From: Polaromonas sp. JS666
GTDB taxonomy: Bacteria; Pseudomonadota; Gammaproteobacteria; Burkholderiales; Burkholderiaceae_C
NCBI RefSeq assembly: GCF_900103405.1
Contig: NZ_FNHX01000001.1
Location: forward strand, 682,001 to 746,000
Reading direction: 5' to 3'
Length of the DNA stretch: 64,000 nt
The notes under the pieces were generated by a model that saw nothing but the letters and a program-made list of their open reading frames with translations, had not been told where the DNA came from and made no database searches. Position numbers and translations under genes: made by a program. Of the stretch, positions 37,636 to 48,783 are shown piece after piece (position 1 is the first letter of the stretch; each line of letters starts with the position of its first letter).

Positions 37636-38391
37636 TTAGACACGCTTTTTCAGCCCCCGCCCTATCAAAAAGGTCTCCGACGAGCCCGGGCGCGAGGCCT
37701 TGGGCTTGAGCGGCTTGACGACCTTGAAGGTATCGCGGAACAGCTTGACCAGCTGGTCGTAGCCGCTGCCGTGGAACAGCTTGACCACCAGCGTGCCGTC
37801 CGGTTTCATGCGGTTCTGGGCGAATTCCACGGCCAGCTCGATCAAATGGGCGATACGGGCCGCGTCGGCCGACTCGATGCCCGAGAGATTGGGCGCCATG
37901 TCCGAAATCACCAGGTCCACCTGGACCTGGCCGTCGGGACCGGCCAGGGTGTCTTCCAGCTGCTGCAGCACCTCGGCCTCGCGGAAATCGCCCTGGATAA
38001 AAGTCACGCCCTCAATCGGCTCCATGGGCAGCAGGTCCAGCCCGATGATGCGGCCGTTGAGCGTGCCGGCCGCCGCGCCCGCGGGAGACAGCTTGCGCCG
38101 CACATACTGGCTCCAGGCGCCGGGTGTGCTGCCCAGGTCGACCACGCAGTCGCCGGGCTTGACCAGGCCGAAGGTTTCGTCGATTTCCTTCAATTTGTAA
38201 GCGGCGCGGGCCCGGTAGCCCTCTTTCTGGGCGAGCTTCACATAGGGATCGTTGATGTGCTCGTGCAGCCAGGCCTTGTTGACTTTTCCCTTGCCGCCGG
38301 CCTTCACGGCGGTTTTGCCGGCCGCCTTGGCGGCGGCCTTGGCATCGGTCTGGACGCCGGGCTTGAAACCGGTCTTGGCATTTACTTTCAT
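37636..38391 (-). CDS. rlmE: 23S rRNA 2'-O-methyltransferase RlmE
   Basis: A 251-residue FtsJ/RrmJ methyltransferase that 2'-O-methylates U2552 of 23S rRNA. A Lys/Ala-rich N-terminal tail (residues 1-38) precedes the catalytic fold: [13 protein letters not shown] with the first catalytic Lys, the SAM-binding [14 protein letters not shown], then [14 protein letters not shown] (catalytic Asp) and [12 protein letters not shown] (second Lys). It is divergent from the RNA-binding yhbY gene and 122 bases upstream of ftsH, a conserved arrangement. Confidence 0.96.
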   Translation of the reverse strand: MKVNAKTGFKPGVQTDAKAAAKAAGKTAVKAGGKGKVNKAWLHEHINDPYVKLAQKEGYRARAAYKLKEIDETFGLVKPGDCVVDLGSTPGAWSQYVRRKLSPAGAAAGTLNGRIIGLDLLPMEPIEGVTFIQGDFREAEVLQQLEDTLAGPDGQVQVDLVISDMAPNLSGIESADAARIAHLIELAVEFAQNRMKPDGTLVVKLFHGSGYDQLVKLFRDTFKVVKPLKPKASRPGSSETFLIGRGLKKRV

Positions 38392-38433
38392 GGGGTCTAT
38401 TGTCCTCTCCCGGACTCGCCCGATAATTGGGCC

Positions 38434-38910
38434 ATGGCTCAAATACAACTTACCCCCGCCCAGCGCAAGGACCACCGCGCCGATGCCCACCACCTGAACG
38501 CAGTCGTGATGATAGGTTCCGACGGGCTGACTCCCGCCGTCAAGAAGGAAACCGACGCGGCGCTCAAGGCCCACGGGCTCATCAAGGTGCGGGTGCTGTC
38601 GGACGACCGCGCCGGCCGCGAGGAGATCTTCCAGACCCTGGCCGACGAACTCAATGCCGCGCCCATCCAGCACATCGGCAAGCTGCTGGTGCTCTGGCGC
38701 CCCATGCCGCCCAAGGAAAAAAAGGTCAACGAAGACCGCATGACCGGTCCGCGCGACGTCAAGGTGCTCAAGAACAGCTCGCGCCACGGCCAGCGGCCCG
38801 AGGTCAAAACCCTGCGCGTGCTGGGCAACCAGCGCCTCACGCCGGGCGGCACCGTGAAGCGGGCCAAGAAACCCCAGCTCAAAAGCGTCAAGAAAAGCGC
38901 GCAAGGCTGA
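38434..38910 (+). CDS. yhbY: CRS1/YhbY-domain RNA-binding protein
   Basis: A 158-residue protein. The CRM fold spans about residues 5-98: [49 protein letters not shown]. The GLT.AV and LIKV pattern is the RNA-binding signature of YhbY, which associates with pre-50S ribosomal particles. A basic tail of about 60 residues extends beyond the usual 97-residue E. coli protein. It is divergent from rlmE (42-base gap), another ribosome-assembly gene. Confidence 0.92.
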   Translation: MAQIQLTPAQRKDHRADAHHLNAVVMIGSDGLTPAVKKETDAALKAHGLIKVRVLSDDRAGREEIFQTLADELNAAPIQHIGKLLVLWRPMPPKEKKVNEDRMTGPRDVKVLKNSSRHGQRPEVKTLRVLGNQRLTPGGTVKRAKKPQLKSVKKSAQG

Positions 38911-39028
38911 GCCCTGCCGCGGGCCGCCGGCCGGCGGCCCCGGGCCAATCACCCCGATAGCGACATTCTTCTTGCCGGCCGCGCGGAGCGGCCTTTAGAT
39001 TTAAGGCTTCCGCCCACAGCTACACGCC

Positions 39029-41089
39029 ATGACCAATCCCCTCCTCGACTTCTCCGACCTCCCCCTGTTTGACCGCATCCAGCCCGAACATGTGGGTCCC
39101 GCGGTCGACGACCTGATGGCCAAGGCCGATACGGCCCTGGAAACCGTCACCGCCCCTGATTTCCCGGCCACCTGGACCGGCATCGCCCGCGTGCTGGACG
39201 TCGCCACCGAGAACCTGGGCCGCGCCTGGGGCGCCGTGAGCCACCTCAACAGCGTAGCCGACACGCCCGAGCTGCGCGCCGCCTACAACGCCGCCCTGCC
39301 GCGCGTGACCGAGTTCTGGACCCGCCTGGGCGCCGACGAGCGCCTCTACGCCAAGTACAAGGCCATCGACGTCGCCACCCTGAACGCCGAGCAGCGCCAG
39401 GCTCACAAGAATGCGATCCGCAACTTTGTGCTCTCGGGCGCCGAACTGCAGGGCACGGCCCGTGAGCGCTTCGCGCAAATCCAGGAGCGCCAGGCCGAGC
39501 TGAGCCAGAAGTTCAGCGAAAACGCCCTGGACGCGACCGACGCCTTCGCCTACTACGCCACCGATGCCGAAGTCGCCGGCATCCCGGCCGACGTGCTGCA
39601 GACGGCGCGTGCCCAGGCCGAGGCCGAAGGCAAGGCCGGCTACCGCCTGAGCCTGAAGATGCCGAGCTACCTGCCCGTCATGCAGTTCGCCACCAGCGGC
39701 AAGCTGCGCGAGACCCTTTACAAGGCTTACACCACACGCGCCAGCGACCAGGCCGCGCCCGAGTTCAGCAAGTTTGACAACAGCGCCATCATGAAAGAGA
39801 TCCTCGCGCTGCGTCTCGAAGAAGCCCAGCTGCTGGGTTACCGCAATTTCGGCGAGGTCTCGGTGGTGGCCAAGATGGCCCAATCGCCCGACGAAGTGAT
39901 CGGCTTTTTGCGCGACCTGGCCCGCCGCGCCCGCCCCTATGCCGAAAAAGACGTGGCCGACCTGCGCGCCTTCGCCACTGGCCAGTTGAACCTGGCCGAA
40001 CTCCAGCCCTGGGACTACGCCTACGTCGGCGAAAAACTCAAGGAAGCGCGCTACGCCTTCAGCGAGCAGGAGGTCAAGCAGTACTTCACCGCGCCCAAGG
40101 TGCTGGCGGGCCTGTTCAAGATCGTCGAGACCCTGTTTGAAGTCGCCATCCGCAAGGACTCGGCCCCGGTGTGGAAACCCGGCGTGGAGTTCTATCGCAT
40201 TGAACGCAACGGCGAACTCGTCGGCCAGTTCTACCTCGACCAGCCGGCCCGCACCGGCAAGCGCGGCGGCGCCTGGATGGACGACGTGCGCGCCCGCTGG
40301 CTGCGCCCCGACACCGGCAAGCTGCAAACCCCGGTGGCGCACCTGGTCTGCAACTTCGCCGAGGGCGTGGGCGGCAAGCCCGCGCTGCTCACCCACGACG
40401 ACGTGACCACGCTGTTCCACGAATTCGGCCACGGCCTGCACCACATGCTGACCCAGGTCAATGAACGCGACGTTTCCGGCATCAGCGGCGTCGAGTGGGA
40501 CGCGGTCGAGCTGCCCAGCCAGTTCATGGAAAACTTCTGCTGGGAGTGGGACGTGCTCAAGCACATGACGGCGCATGTCGAGACCGGCGCGCCGCTGCCG
40601 CGCGCGCTGTTCGACAAGATGCTGGCCGCCAAGAACTTCCAGAGCGGCATGCAGACCCTGCGCCAGGTCGAGTTCTCGCTGTTCGACATGCTGCTGCACA
40701 CCTCGCACAAGCCGGCCGACGACCTGATGGGCCTGTTGAACGAGGTGCGCCGCGAAGTGGCGGTCATCCCCTCGCCGCCCTACAGCCGCACCGCGCATAC
40801 TTTCAGCCACATATTTTCGGGTGGTTACGCCGCCGGGTATTACAGCTACAAATGGGCGGAAGTCCTGTCGGCCGACGCCTACGCCGCCTTCGAGGAAACG
40901 GCTACAGCCGCGCCCTCGCCGTCGGGCGACGATGGCGGCAAGACCACGGTCACGGTGGAAACCGGCCGCAAATACCGCAAAGCCATCCTGGAGGCCGGCG
41001 GGAGCCGCCCGGCCATGGAGTCCTTCAAGGCCTTTCGGGGCCGCGAACCTTCGATTGATGCTTTGCTGCGTCATCAGGGTATGGCCTGA
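39029..41089 (+). CDS. prlC: Oligopeptidase A (M3 family metallopeptidase)
   Basis: A 686-residue cytosolic zinc peptidase, the usual OpdA/PrlC length. The zinc motif HEFGH is at residues 464-468 within LFHEFGHGLHHML, with the third ligand Glu in SQFMENFCWEWDVL. The C-terminal SGGYAAGYYSYKWAEVLSADAYAAF contains the family's substrate-binding Tyr residues. It degrades short peptides, including cleaved signal peptides. It starts TNPLLDFSDLPLFDRIQPEHV, typical of the family. Confidence 0.97.
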   Translation: MTNPLLDFSDLPLFDRIQPEHVGPAVDDLMAKADTALETVTAPDFPATWTGIARVLDVATENLGRAWGAVSHLNSVADTPELRAAYNAALPRVTEFWTRLGADERLYAKYKAIDVATLNAEQRQAHKNAIRNFVLSGAELQGTARERFAQIQERQAELSQKFSENALDATDAFAYYATDAEVAGIPADVLQTARAQAEAEGKAGYRLSLKMPSYLPVMQFATSGKLRETLYKAYTTRASDQAAPEFSKFDNSAIMKEILALRLEEAQLLGYRNFGEVSVVAKMAQSPDEVIGFLRDLARRARPYAEKDVADLRAFATGQLNLAELQPWDYAYVGEKLKEARYAFSEQEVKQYFTAPKVLAGLFKIVETLFEVAIRKDSAPVWKPGVEFYRIERNGELVGQFYLDQPARTGKRGGAWMDDVRARWLRPDTGKLQTPVAHLVCNFAEGVGGKPALLTHDDVTTLFHEFGHGLHHMLTQVNERDVSGISGVEWDAVELPSQFMENFCWEWDVLKHMTAHVETGAPLPRALFDKMLAAKNFQSGMQTLRQVEFSLFDMLLHTSHKPADDLMGLLNEVRREVAVIPSPPYSRTAHTFSHIFSGGYAAGYYSYKWAEVLSADAYAAFEETATAAPSPSGDDGGKTTVTVETGRKYRKAILEAGGSRPAMESFKAFRGREPSIDALLRHQGMA

Positions 41090-41196
41090 CGCCGTCAAAA
41101 CACCTAAAACGTTGTGAGACTTCCAGGGCCTGCGTTAAGCTTGCCTTTTGAGCTTGCTCTTTCCGCCACCCCGTACCTGAGACGACTGGAACACCC

Positions 41197-41871
41197 ATGA
41201 ACACAAATGCCGTGAAATCCCTCGCGCCCCATGCCCTGCTGGCCCTGGCACTCGCCGCGGGCGGTCTTTTTTCGCCCCTGGCGCAAGCCCAGCAGGTCTA
41301 CCGCATCATCGGGCCTGACGGCAAGGTGACCTTCTCCGACCAGCCGCCGCCCGCCGCCGCGGCCGCCGGCGCCAAGGTCAGCGCAGCCACCCCCGGCGCG
41401 GGCGCGGGCGGCGCGGCGCCCACCGGCCTTCCTTTCGAACTGCGGCAAATCGCCAGCAAATACCCGGTGACCCTGTATTCCGGCAACGACTGCGGCCCCT
41501 GCGCCACCGCCAAGTCCATGCTGGTCAACCGCGGCATTCCTTTTTCCGAGCGCACCGTCATCACCAGTGAAGATTTCAAGGCGCTGCAGCGCCTCAGCGG
41601 CGACACCTCCCTGCCCTTCGCCACCATAGGCAGCCAGCAGCTCAAGGGCTTTTCCGACGTGGAATGGACCCAGTTCCTGAATGCCGCCGGCTACCCCGCC
41701 GCCTCGGTGCTGCCGTCCAGCTACCGCCCGCCGGCTGCCACACCCCTGGTGGCCGTCACCGCGCCACCGGCCGCCAACGGCGGCGCAGCTCGCACCGCCG
41801 CAGCCCCTGCGCCCGCACCCACGGCTCCGCCACCGCCGACGGCAGACAACCCGGCCGGCATCAAGTTCTAA
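41197..41871 (+). CDS. Periplasmic glutaredoxin-like protein with DUF4124 domain
   Basis: A 224-residue secreted protein. Signal peptide residues 1-31 (ending PLAQAQ) lead into a DUF4124 segment, QVYRIIGPDGKVTFSDQPP. A glutaredoxin domain (about 85-165) follows with active site Cys99-Gly-Pro-Cys102 and the cis-Pro loop LPFATIG. The C-terminus is a low-complexity Ala/Pro tail. A periplasmic thiol-disulfide role is likely. An intrinsic terminator follows. Confidence 0.88.
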   Translation: MNTNAVKSLAPHALLALALAAGGLFSPLAQAQQVYRIIGPDGKVTFSDQPPPAAAAAGAKVSAATPGAGAGGAAPTGLPFELRQIASKYPVTLYSGNDCGPCATAKSMLVNRGIPFSERTVITSEDFKALQRLSGDTSLPFATIGSQQLKGFSDVEWTQFLNAAGYPAASVLPSSYRPPAATPLVAVTAPPAANGGAARTAAAPAPAPTAPPPPTADNPAGIKF

Positions 41872-41888
41872 GCAGGCCTGCCTGAAAC

Positions 41889-41919
41889 AAAAACGCCGGG
41901 TTTCCACCCGGCGTTTTGC
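41889..41919 (+). terminator. Intrinsic terminator between convergent genes
   Basis: AAACGCCGGGT-TTCC-ACCCGGCGTTTTGC forms a long perfect stem with A- and T-rich flanks, so it can stop transcription from both the glutaredoxin-like gene and the convergent rpiA. Confidence 0.85.
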
Positions 41920-41940
41920 TTTCCGGACGGGGCCGGAAGC

Positions 41941-42612
41941 TCAGAACACCAACGTCTTGACGCCGCCCGGCGTGCCCAGCAGGCACACATGGGCTTTCTG
42001 GAAGGCGAACACCCCCACCGTCACCACGCCAGGCCACTGGCTGACCTGGGACTCAAAAGCCAGCGGATCGGTGATCTTCAGGCCGGTCACGTCCAGGATG
42101 TGCTGGCCGTTGTCGGTCACCAGCGGCTTGCCGTCCTTCAGGCGCAGCGCCGCCGTGCCGCCCAGGGCTTCGAACTGCCGCGCGATGCGTTTGGCGGCCA
42201 TGGGAATCACCTCGACCGGCAGCGGGAAGCTGCCCAGGGCCGCCACCAGCTTGGACTCATCGGCGATGCAGACAAACTTGCGCGACTGCGCGGCCACGAT
42301 TTTTTCGCGCGTGAGCGCCGCGCCACCGCCCTTGACCATATAACCGGCGTGATCGATTTCATCGGCGCCGTCGATGTAGACGCCCAGCTCATCGACCTCG
42401 GTCGCGTCGAAGACCTTGATGCCCAGGGCTTGCAGGCGCTCGGTGGAGGCCACAGAGCTGGACACCGCACCCGCGATGCGGTCCTTCATGGTGGCCAGCG
42501 CGTCTATGAATTTGTTGACGGTGGAGCCGGTGCCGACACCGACAATGCTGCCTTCTTCCACGTAGTGCAGGGCCGCCTGGCCGACCAGGGTTTTGAGTTC
42601 GTCTTGGGTCAT
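41941..42612 (-). CDS. rpiA: Ribose-5-phosphate isomerase A
   Basis: A 223-residue enzyme interconverting ribose-5-phosphate and ribulose-5-phosphate. Motifs are [16 protein letters not shown] (phosphate loop), [10 protein letters not shown], the catalytic IDGADEID, the [13 protein letters not shown] loop and the C-terminal [14 protein letters not shown]. The start [15 protein letters not shown] is chosen over an upstream in-frame codon that would add 24 unconserved residues overlapping the pyrD promoter. Divergent from pyrD. Confidence 0.96.
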   Translation of the reverse strand: MTQDELKTLVGQAALHYVEEGSIVGVGTGSTVNKFIDALATMKDRIAGAVSSSVASTERLQALGIKVFDATEVDELGVYIDGADEIDHAGYMVKGGGAALTREKIVAAQSRKFVCIADESKLVAALGSFPLPVEVIPMAAKRIARQFEALGGTAALRLKDGKPLVTDNGQHILDVTGLKITDPLAFESQVSQWPGVVTVGVFAFQKAHVCLLGTPGGVKTLVF

Positions 42613-42721
42613 GGGAGTGTTGGGAGGGATGAATCGGGAGGGTGAAACGGGTTTTTGCGACAATCGGTGCTCTTGCCCGGGCACACCGGGCCATTCACAG
42701 CCATCTGCACCGAATTATCCA

Positions 42722-43774
42722 ATGTCCCTGCTCCCCTACGCCCTGGCCCGCCCCTTTTTATTTGGGCTGGATCCCGAAACCGCCCACGAGCTGACCATGG
42801 CCTCGCTGGCGCGCACCCAGGGCACGCCGCTGGCCCTGGCCTACCTGTCCAGCCGGGTCAGCGACCCGATAGAGCTGGCCGGCCTCAAATTTCCCAACCG
42901 CGTCGGCCTGGCCGCGGGCCTGGACAAAAACGCCCGCTGCATAGACGGCTTGGCCGCCATGGGTTTTGGTTTTGTCGAAGTCGGCACCGTCACGCCCAAG
43001 GGCCAGCCCGGCAACCCCAAGCCGCGCATGTTCCGCCTGCCCGAGGCCAACGCGCTGATCAACCGCCTGGGCTTTAACAACGAAGGGCTGGACGCCTTTT
43101 TGGCCAATGTCCGGCGCTCCAGCGTGCGCAAGCCCGGCGCGCAGGGCGGCCTGCTGCTGGGCCTGAACATCGGCAAGAACGCCGCTACGCCGATCGAGAA
43201 CGCGGTCGACGACTACCTCACCTGCCTGGACGGCGTCTACCCGCATGCCGACTACGTCACCGTCAACATCTCCAGCCCCAACACCAAAAACCTGCGCGCC
43301 CTGCAAAGCGACGAGGCGCTGGACGCCCTGCTGGGCCGCATCGCCGAGCGCCGCGAAGCACTCGCCAAACAGCACGGCAAACCTGTGCCCATCTTCGTGA
43401 AGATCGCGCCCGACCTCGACGAAGCCCAGGTGGCCGTCATCGCCGCCACGCTCAAGCGCCATGCCATGGACGGCGTGGTCGCCACCAACACCACGCTCAG
43501 CCGCGAGGCCGTCAAGGGCCTGCGCCATGCCGACGAAGCCGGCGGCCTGAGCGGCGCGCCCGTGCTCGAGGCCAGCAACCGCGTCATCAGCCAGCTGCGC
43601 GCGGCACTCGGCAAGGGCTTTCCCATCATCGGCGTGGGCGGCATCCTGAGCGGCGCCGACGCCGTCTCCAAGATCCAGGCCGGCGCCGACGTGGTGCAGA
43701 TCTACACCGGGCTGATCTACAAAGGCCCGGAGCTCGTCACCCAGGCCGCGCAGGCGATCAAGAAAAGCCGCTAA
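42722..43774 (+). CDS. pyrD: Dihydroorotate dehydrogenase (quinone), class 2
   Basis: A 350-residue FMN enzyme of de novo pyrimidine synthesis. The N-terminal membrane-associating helices ([22 protein letters not shown]) mark class 2, which reduces ubiquinone. FMN-binding and catalytic motifs are [50 protein letters not shown] (catalytic Ser region), GGLSGAPV and the phosphate loop [12 protein letters not shown]. Start at ATG 42722; upstream in-frame sequence is not conserved. Confidence 0.97.
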   Translation: MSLLPYALARPFLFGLDPETAHELTMASLARTQGTPLALAYLSSRVSDPIELAGLKFPNRVGLAAGLDKNARCIDGLAAMGFGFVEVGTVTPKGQPGNPKPRMFRLPEANALINRLGFNNEGLDAFLANVRRSSVRKPGAQGGLLLGLNIGKNAATPIENAVDDYLTCLDGVYPHADYVTVNISSPNTKNLRALQSDEALDALLGRIAERREALAKQHGKPVPIFVKIAPDLDEAQVAVIAATLKRHAMDGVVATNTTLSREAVKGLRHADEAGGLSGAPVLEASNRVISQLRAALGKGFPIIGVGGILSGADAVSKIQAGADVVQIYTGLIYKGPELVTQAAQAIKKSR

Positions 43775-43815
43775 GCCGACAGCCAGACACAGGCCAAACA
43801 CCCGTTAACCACCGG

Positions 43816-44064
43816 TTAAACACCCGGTGAGGGCTTGCCCCGGCCCGGCTTACGCCGGAAAGCCTCGGCCCCGCCGCTGCCGCCGCCATCGGGGAAGTCG
43901 TGCTGTTTGAGTGTCCCGTCGGGGCCGGGCTTCATGGGCCGTTCAATCAAGGCGCCGGCATCATTGCCGTCGGCCGCGTCGTCGGGTTCGCTGCGCGGCG
44001 GGTGCGGCACGGTCGCACCTTCGCCGGTCTTGGCGCGTGTGGGGCTGGTGGTGTTTTTGGGCAT
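43816..44064 (-). CDS. Small disordered hypothetical protein
   Basis: An 82-residue frame from ATG 44064 (MPKNTTSPTRAKTGEG). It is rich in Gly, Pro, Asp and Lys with no hydrophobic core, and contains an acidic DDAADGNDAG stretch followed by DFPDGGGSGGAEAFRRKPGRGK. It is probably intrinsically disordered. It is convergent with pyrD (41-base gap). No function recognised; the alternative is that it is non-coding. Confidence 0.5.
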   Translation of the reverse strand: MPKNTTSPTRAKTGEGATVPHPPRSEPDDAADGNDAGALIERPMKPGPDGTLKQHDFPDGGGSGGAEAFRRKPGRGKPSPGV

Positions 44065-44129
44065 GACTTCAAAGTAGCAGTCTTGCCGCACGCCCCGTGT
44101 CGGACAAGGCCGCAAGGGCTTCAGGGTAA

Positions 44130-46307
<2,178 letters not shown>

Positions 46308-46372
46308 AAAGAGCTGTTCACAAAACCCAGCGAAGCGGTCCTGGCTAGGCGCGACGCCGCAGACAGTGCAAA

Positions 46373-46637
46373 GGGCCTGTTAGCCCTGTGTTTGCAAGAT
46401 GCGTTGCGAGTCAAAAAGGCCTTGAGCAAGGCGCAAAACGCAGGCGGGGCGAGCCCCGTCAAGGCTTTGCAACGCCGCGCAAGGCCTTTTTGATCGCAAC
46501 CCGAAGGGAATGGGGTGAAAACGGCGCCACTCGGCGTTGCACTCCTCACCCAGACTCCCGGTCTGGGATTCGTCGCGCGCCTTGATTGGCGCCGTTTTCA
46601 CCCCATTCGCATTTGCAAACACAGGGCTAACAGGCCC
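46373..46637. repeat. 265-base structured inverted-repeat element
   Basis: This fills most of the 379-base gap after fadH. Outer arms 46373-46397 and 46613-46637 are perfect 25-base inverted repeats beginning GGGCCTGTTAGCC. Inner perfect stems are 13 bases (46411-46423 with 46481-46493) and 21 bases (46508-46528 with 46588-46608). The predicted single-strand fold is a long stem with two side arms. Peptides read from it (WRRFHPIPFGLRSKRP-like) recall spurious ORFs annotated in Comamonadaceae, so it is probably a dispersed repeat. No gene seen. Confidence 0.75.
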
Positions 46638-46686
46638 TGGCACGGCAAGGCGGCCGCAACAACGCCAGGAGGGTTTTTGAACGGCT

Positions 46687-47100
46687 CTAGACGCGCACCA
46701 GGCTGAACACCAGCAACCCCAGCGCCATCCCGAAACTCAGCGCATGCACATTGGCCGCCATGGCGATGCGTTTCATGAGCTTCAGGCCCTGCTGGTCCTG
46801 CGAGCCCAGCAGGAACAGCAGGCACATCTCGCGCCGCCGCTGCGGGTCCACCACGCTGTGCTGCTTGAGCGCCTTGTGCATGGACACCGACAGGTAGAGC
46901 GCGGCCACCGAGGCCAGCACGATGATGGGGAAAAACCAGCCGCGCACCATCCACACCGGAAGCTGCGGCGCCCACCAGGCGCGCAGCAGGTCGGCGGCGG
47001 CAAAGATCAGAAAGCCCGCGGCGAGGCCCAGCCACTCGTGGGTGCGGAACCTTGCCATCATTTTCCTGGCCTTGGTTTCCAAGGGCAGTTCGTATTCCAT
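46687..47100 (-). CDS. Small membrane protein, unknown function
   Basis: A 137-residue protein from ATG 47100 (MEYELPLETKARKMMARFRTHEW). Three hydrophobic stretches (about residues 22-38, 50-70 and 112-134) suggest three membrane helices, with a polar loop containing DPQRRREMCLLFLLGSQDQQGLKLMKR. No enzymatic motif was recognised. It lies between the 265-base repeat and a small DUF3820 gene on the same strand. Confidence 0.68.
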   Translation of the reverse strand: MEYELPLETKARKMMARFRTHEWLGLAAGFLIFAAADLLRAWWAPQLPVWMVRGWFFPIIVLASVAALYLSVSMHKALKQHSVVDPQRRREMCLLFLLGSQDQQGLKLMKRIAMAANVHALSFGMALGLLVFSLVRV

Positions 47101-47248
47101 TCGGGTCACCTCGTGCGGGCGTTGCGGCGCGGGGTGCGGCCTGGGCCGGCATGCTGCCGGCCAACGCGAGTGCAAGGATTCTGCGCAGTAATGCATCAGG
47201 GGGCAATACTGCAAATGTAGGAGGCGACGCGCGGCAGTGCCGCGCTGC

Positions 47249-47458
47249 TCAACGGCGCAGCGGGTCCAGCAGCGGCTTCAGGCCGTTGTGGTCGATTTCC
47301 TGCATCAGCGCCAAGAGGCGGCCGATCTCGCCTTTGGGAAAACCCTCGCGCGCAAACCAGTTCAGGTAATTGCCCGGCAGGTCGGCGATCAGCGTGCCCT
47401 TGTGCTTGCCGAAAGGCATTTCGCGGGTCACCAGCAGCAACAGGTCTTCGGGGTTCAT
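47249..47458 (-). CDS. DUF3820 family protein
   Basis: A 69-residue protein reading MPFGKHKGTLIADLPGNYLNWFAREGFPKGEIGRLL near its start in the DUF3820 pattern, with the C-terminal EIDHNGLKPLLDPL also typical. Homologues have been labelled as putative quorum-sensing-regulated virulence factors, but the mechanism is unknown. It follows the SUI1-family gene by 12 bases and is probably co-transcribed with it. Confidence 0.85.
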   Translation of the reverse strand: MNPEDLLLLVTREMPFGKHKGTLIADLPGNYLNWFAREGFPKGEIGRLLALMQEIDHNGLKPLLDPLRR

Positions 47459-47470
47459 ATATATAGAGCC

Positions 47471-47827
47471 CTAGCCGCCAGCCCGCTTGGGCGCATAGCC
47501 CTGTTTCTGCAGCGCCGCCATCACGGTGTTGCAATGGTCGCCCTGCACCTCGATCACCCCGTCCTTGGCCGTGCCGCCCGATCCGCAGGCCGCGCGCAGT
47601 TGCTTGCCCAGCAGCGCCAGGGCCATGGCGTCCAGCGGCAGGCCCTTGACCACGGTCACCGTCTTGCCGCCCCGGCCCTTGCTTTCGCGGCTCACGCGTA
47701 CCGGCCCGCCAGCCATGGGCGCCGCCGCCTGCTTGCAGCTGCAGGCCGCCACCGGCCGGCGGCAGACCGGGCACATTCTTCCGGCCTCGGTGGAATACAC
47801 CAGGCCGCCTGCGGGAGTTTGTTTCAT
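47471..47827 (-). CDS. yciH: SUI1/YciH family translation factor-like protein
   Basis: A 118-residue protein. An N-terminal Cys-rich segment CPVCRRPVAACSCK may bind zinc. The SUI1 fold (about residues 45-115) contains RESKGRGGKTVTVVKGLPLDA, QLRAACGSGGTAKDG and the C-terminal IEVQGDHCNTVMAALQKQGY. It is related to eukaryotic initiation factor eIF1 and affects start-codon fidelity in E. coli. The start MKQTPAGGLVYSTE fits the family; an upstream in-frame codon would add 13 residues. Confidence 0.92.
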   Translation of the reverse strand: MKQTPAGGLVYSTEAGRMCPVCRRPVAACSCKQAAAPMAGGPVRVSRESKGRGGKTVTVVKGLPLDAMALALLGKQLRAACGSGGTAKDGVIEVQGDHCNTVMAALQKQGYAPKRAGG

Positions 47828-47872
47828 CAAAGAGAAAAGAGGGATGGCCGCCGGGCGGCGCGCCAAGTTTTA

Positions 47873-47884
47873 GAACGATCGTTC
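47873..47884. promoter_or_regulatory. 12-base palindrome in divergent promoter
   Basis: GAACGATCGTTC is a perfect palindrome 45 bases upstream of the SUI1-family start, in the region shared with the divergent DUF2726 gene. It resembles TetR-family operator sequences. No cognate regulator is encoded nearby. Confidence 0.35.
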
Positions 47885-48010
47885 GTAAAAAATTGTGAAG
47901 CAGTTCACAGAAAACCAAAAATGTACCTGATATCCCTTATAAACAGGGCCGGGATAGGCGCTACGCCCTTCTTCTTCAGTATGACCTCCGGGCGATTTCA
48001 GGGCGCGAAC

Positions 48011-48760
48011 ATGACGGGCAGCAGTTTTCTGATCGGGTTTTTCCTCTTTGTCGGCAGTGTGGCCCTCGGCGCCCTGGCTTATGAACGCTGGTTGTCCCAT
48101 GTGGTGGCCACCCGCAAAAAAGTGGCGCGCAACCACACCCTGCGCGCCAAGCCCCTGGCCAGCCGCGACGAGCTCCAGGTCTGGCGCTGGCTGGAGGAAG
48201 TGTTCCCCGAGCACCGCATCCTGCCCAAAGTCCCCTTCACCGGTTTTATCGAACCCAACCAGCGCGGCGGCGACGCCCACTGGCAGGCGCTGCTGAGCAC
48301 GGTGAATTTCTCCTGCGCCCTGGCCGACCAGAAAGGCACGGTGCTGGGCTGCATCGACGTGCTGGGCCGCGGTGAGGTCACCGGCCGCAACCACGGCTTC
48401 AAGCGCGAGCTGCTGGCCCGCGCCGGCCTGCCCTACTGGATTGTTGAAAGCCAGCGCCGGCCCAGCGCCGCGCTGCTGCGCGAAAAATTCCTGGGCGCCA
48501 CCACCAGCGAAGCCGCCAAACTCGCCCCCAGCGAACGCGCCCGCCGCCCCGCCCGCGCCAAGCTCGAGCAGCCGCAGCTCTCACGTGTGTCCAGCAATGC
48601 CTCGGACCTCACCAAGGCCGGCATGACACCGCTGCACCTGAAGTCCACCCTCAAGCTGCAGGCCCTGGCCCGCGCCTTCGCGCTGCGCCTGGCCGGCGAG
48701 GGCCCGCCGCGCAGGCCTGTCAATTACTCGAGTACCAACCCGAGCAGTTCCCTCATCTAG
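48011..48760 (+). CDS. DUF2726 domain membrane-anchored protein
   Basis: A 249-residue protein from ATG 48011. One N-terminal membrane helix (about residues 4-24) precedes the DUF2726 domain (about 50-165), which shows HTLRAKPLASRDELQVWRWLEEVFPEHRILPKVPF and KRELLARAGLPYWIVES. DUF2726 resembles nuclease-related folds, but the function is not established. The Ala/Pro/Arg-rich C-terminal third looks disordered. It is divergent from the SUI1-like gene. An earlier in-frame start at 47981 is possible. Confidence 0.8.
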   Translation: MTGSSFLIGFFLFVGSVALGALAYERWLSHVVATRKKVARNHTLRAKPLASRDELQVWRWLEEVFPEHRILPKVPFTGFIEPNQRGGDAHWQALLSTVNFSCALADQKGTVLGCIDVLGRGEVTGRNHGFKRELLARAGLPYWIVESQRRPSAALLREKFLGATTSEAAKLAPSERARRPARAKLEQPQLSRVSSNASDLTKAGMTPLHLKSTLKLQALARAFALRLAGEGPPRRPVNYSSTNPSSSLI

Positions 48761-48783
48761 CTTTCTGCGGGCATGGGTGGTGA

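Noticed and set aside
39020..41098. 692-residue antisense frame over prlC
   Set aside because: Mirror of a strongly supported metallopeptidase gene; no recognisable motif.
46380..46643. 87-residue frame inside the 265-base repeat
   Set aside because: Lies wholly within an inverted-repeat structure; resembles repeat-derived spurious proteins.
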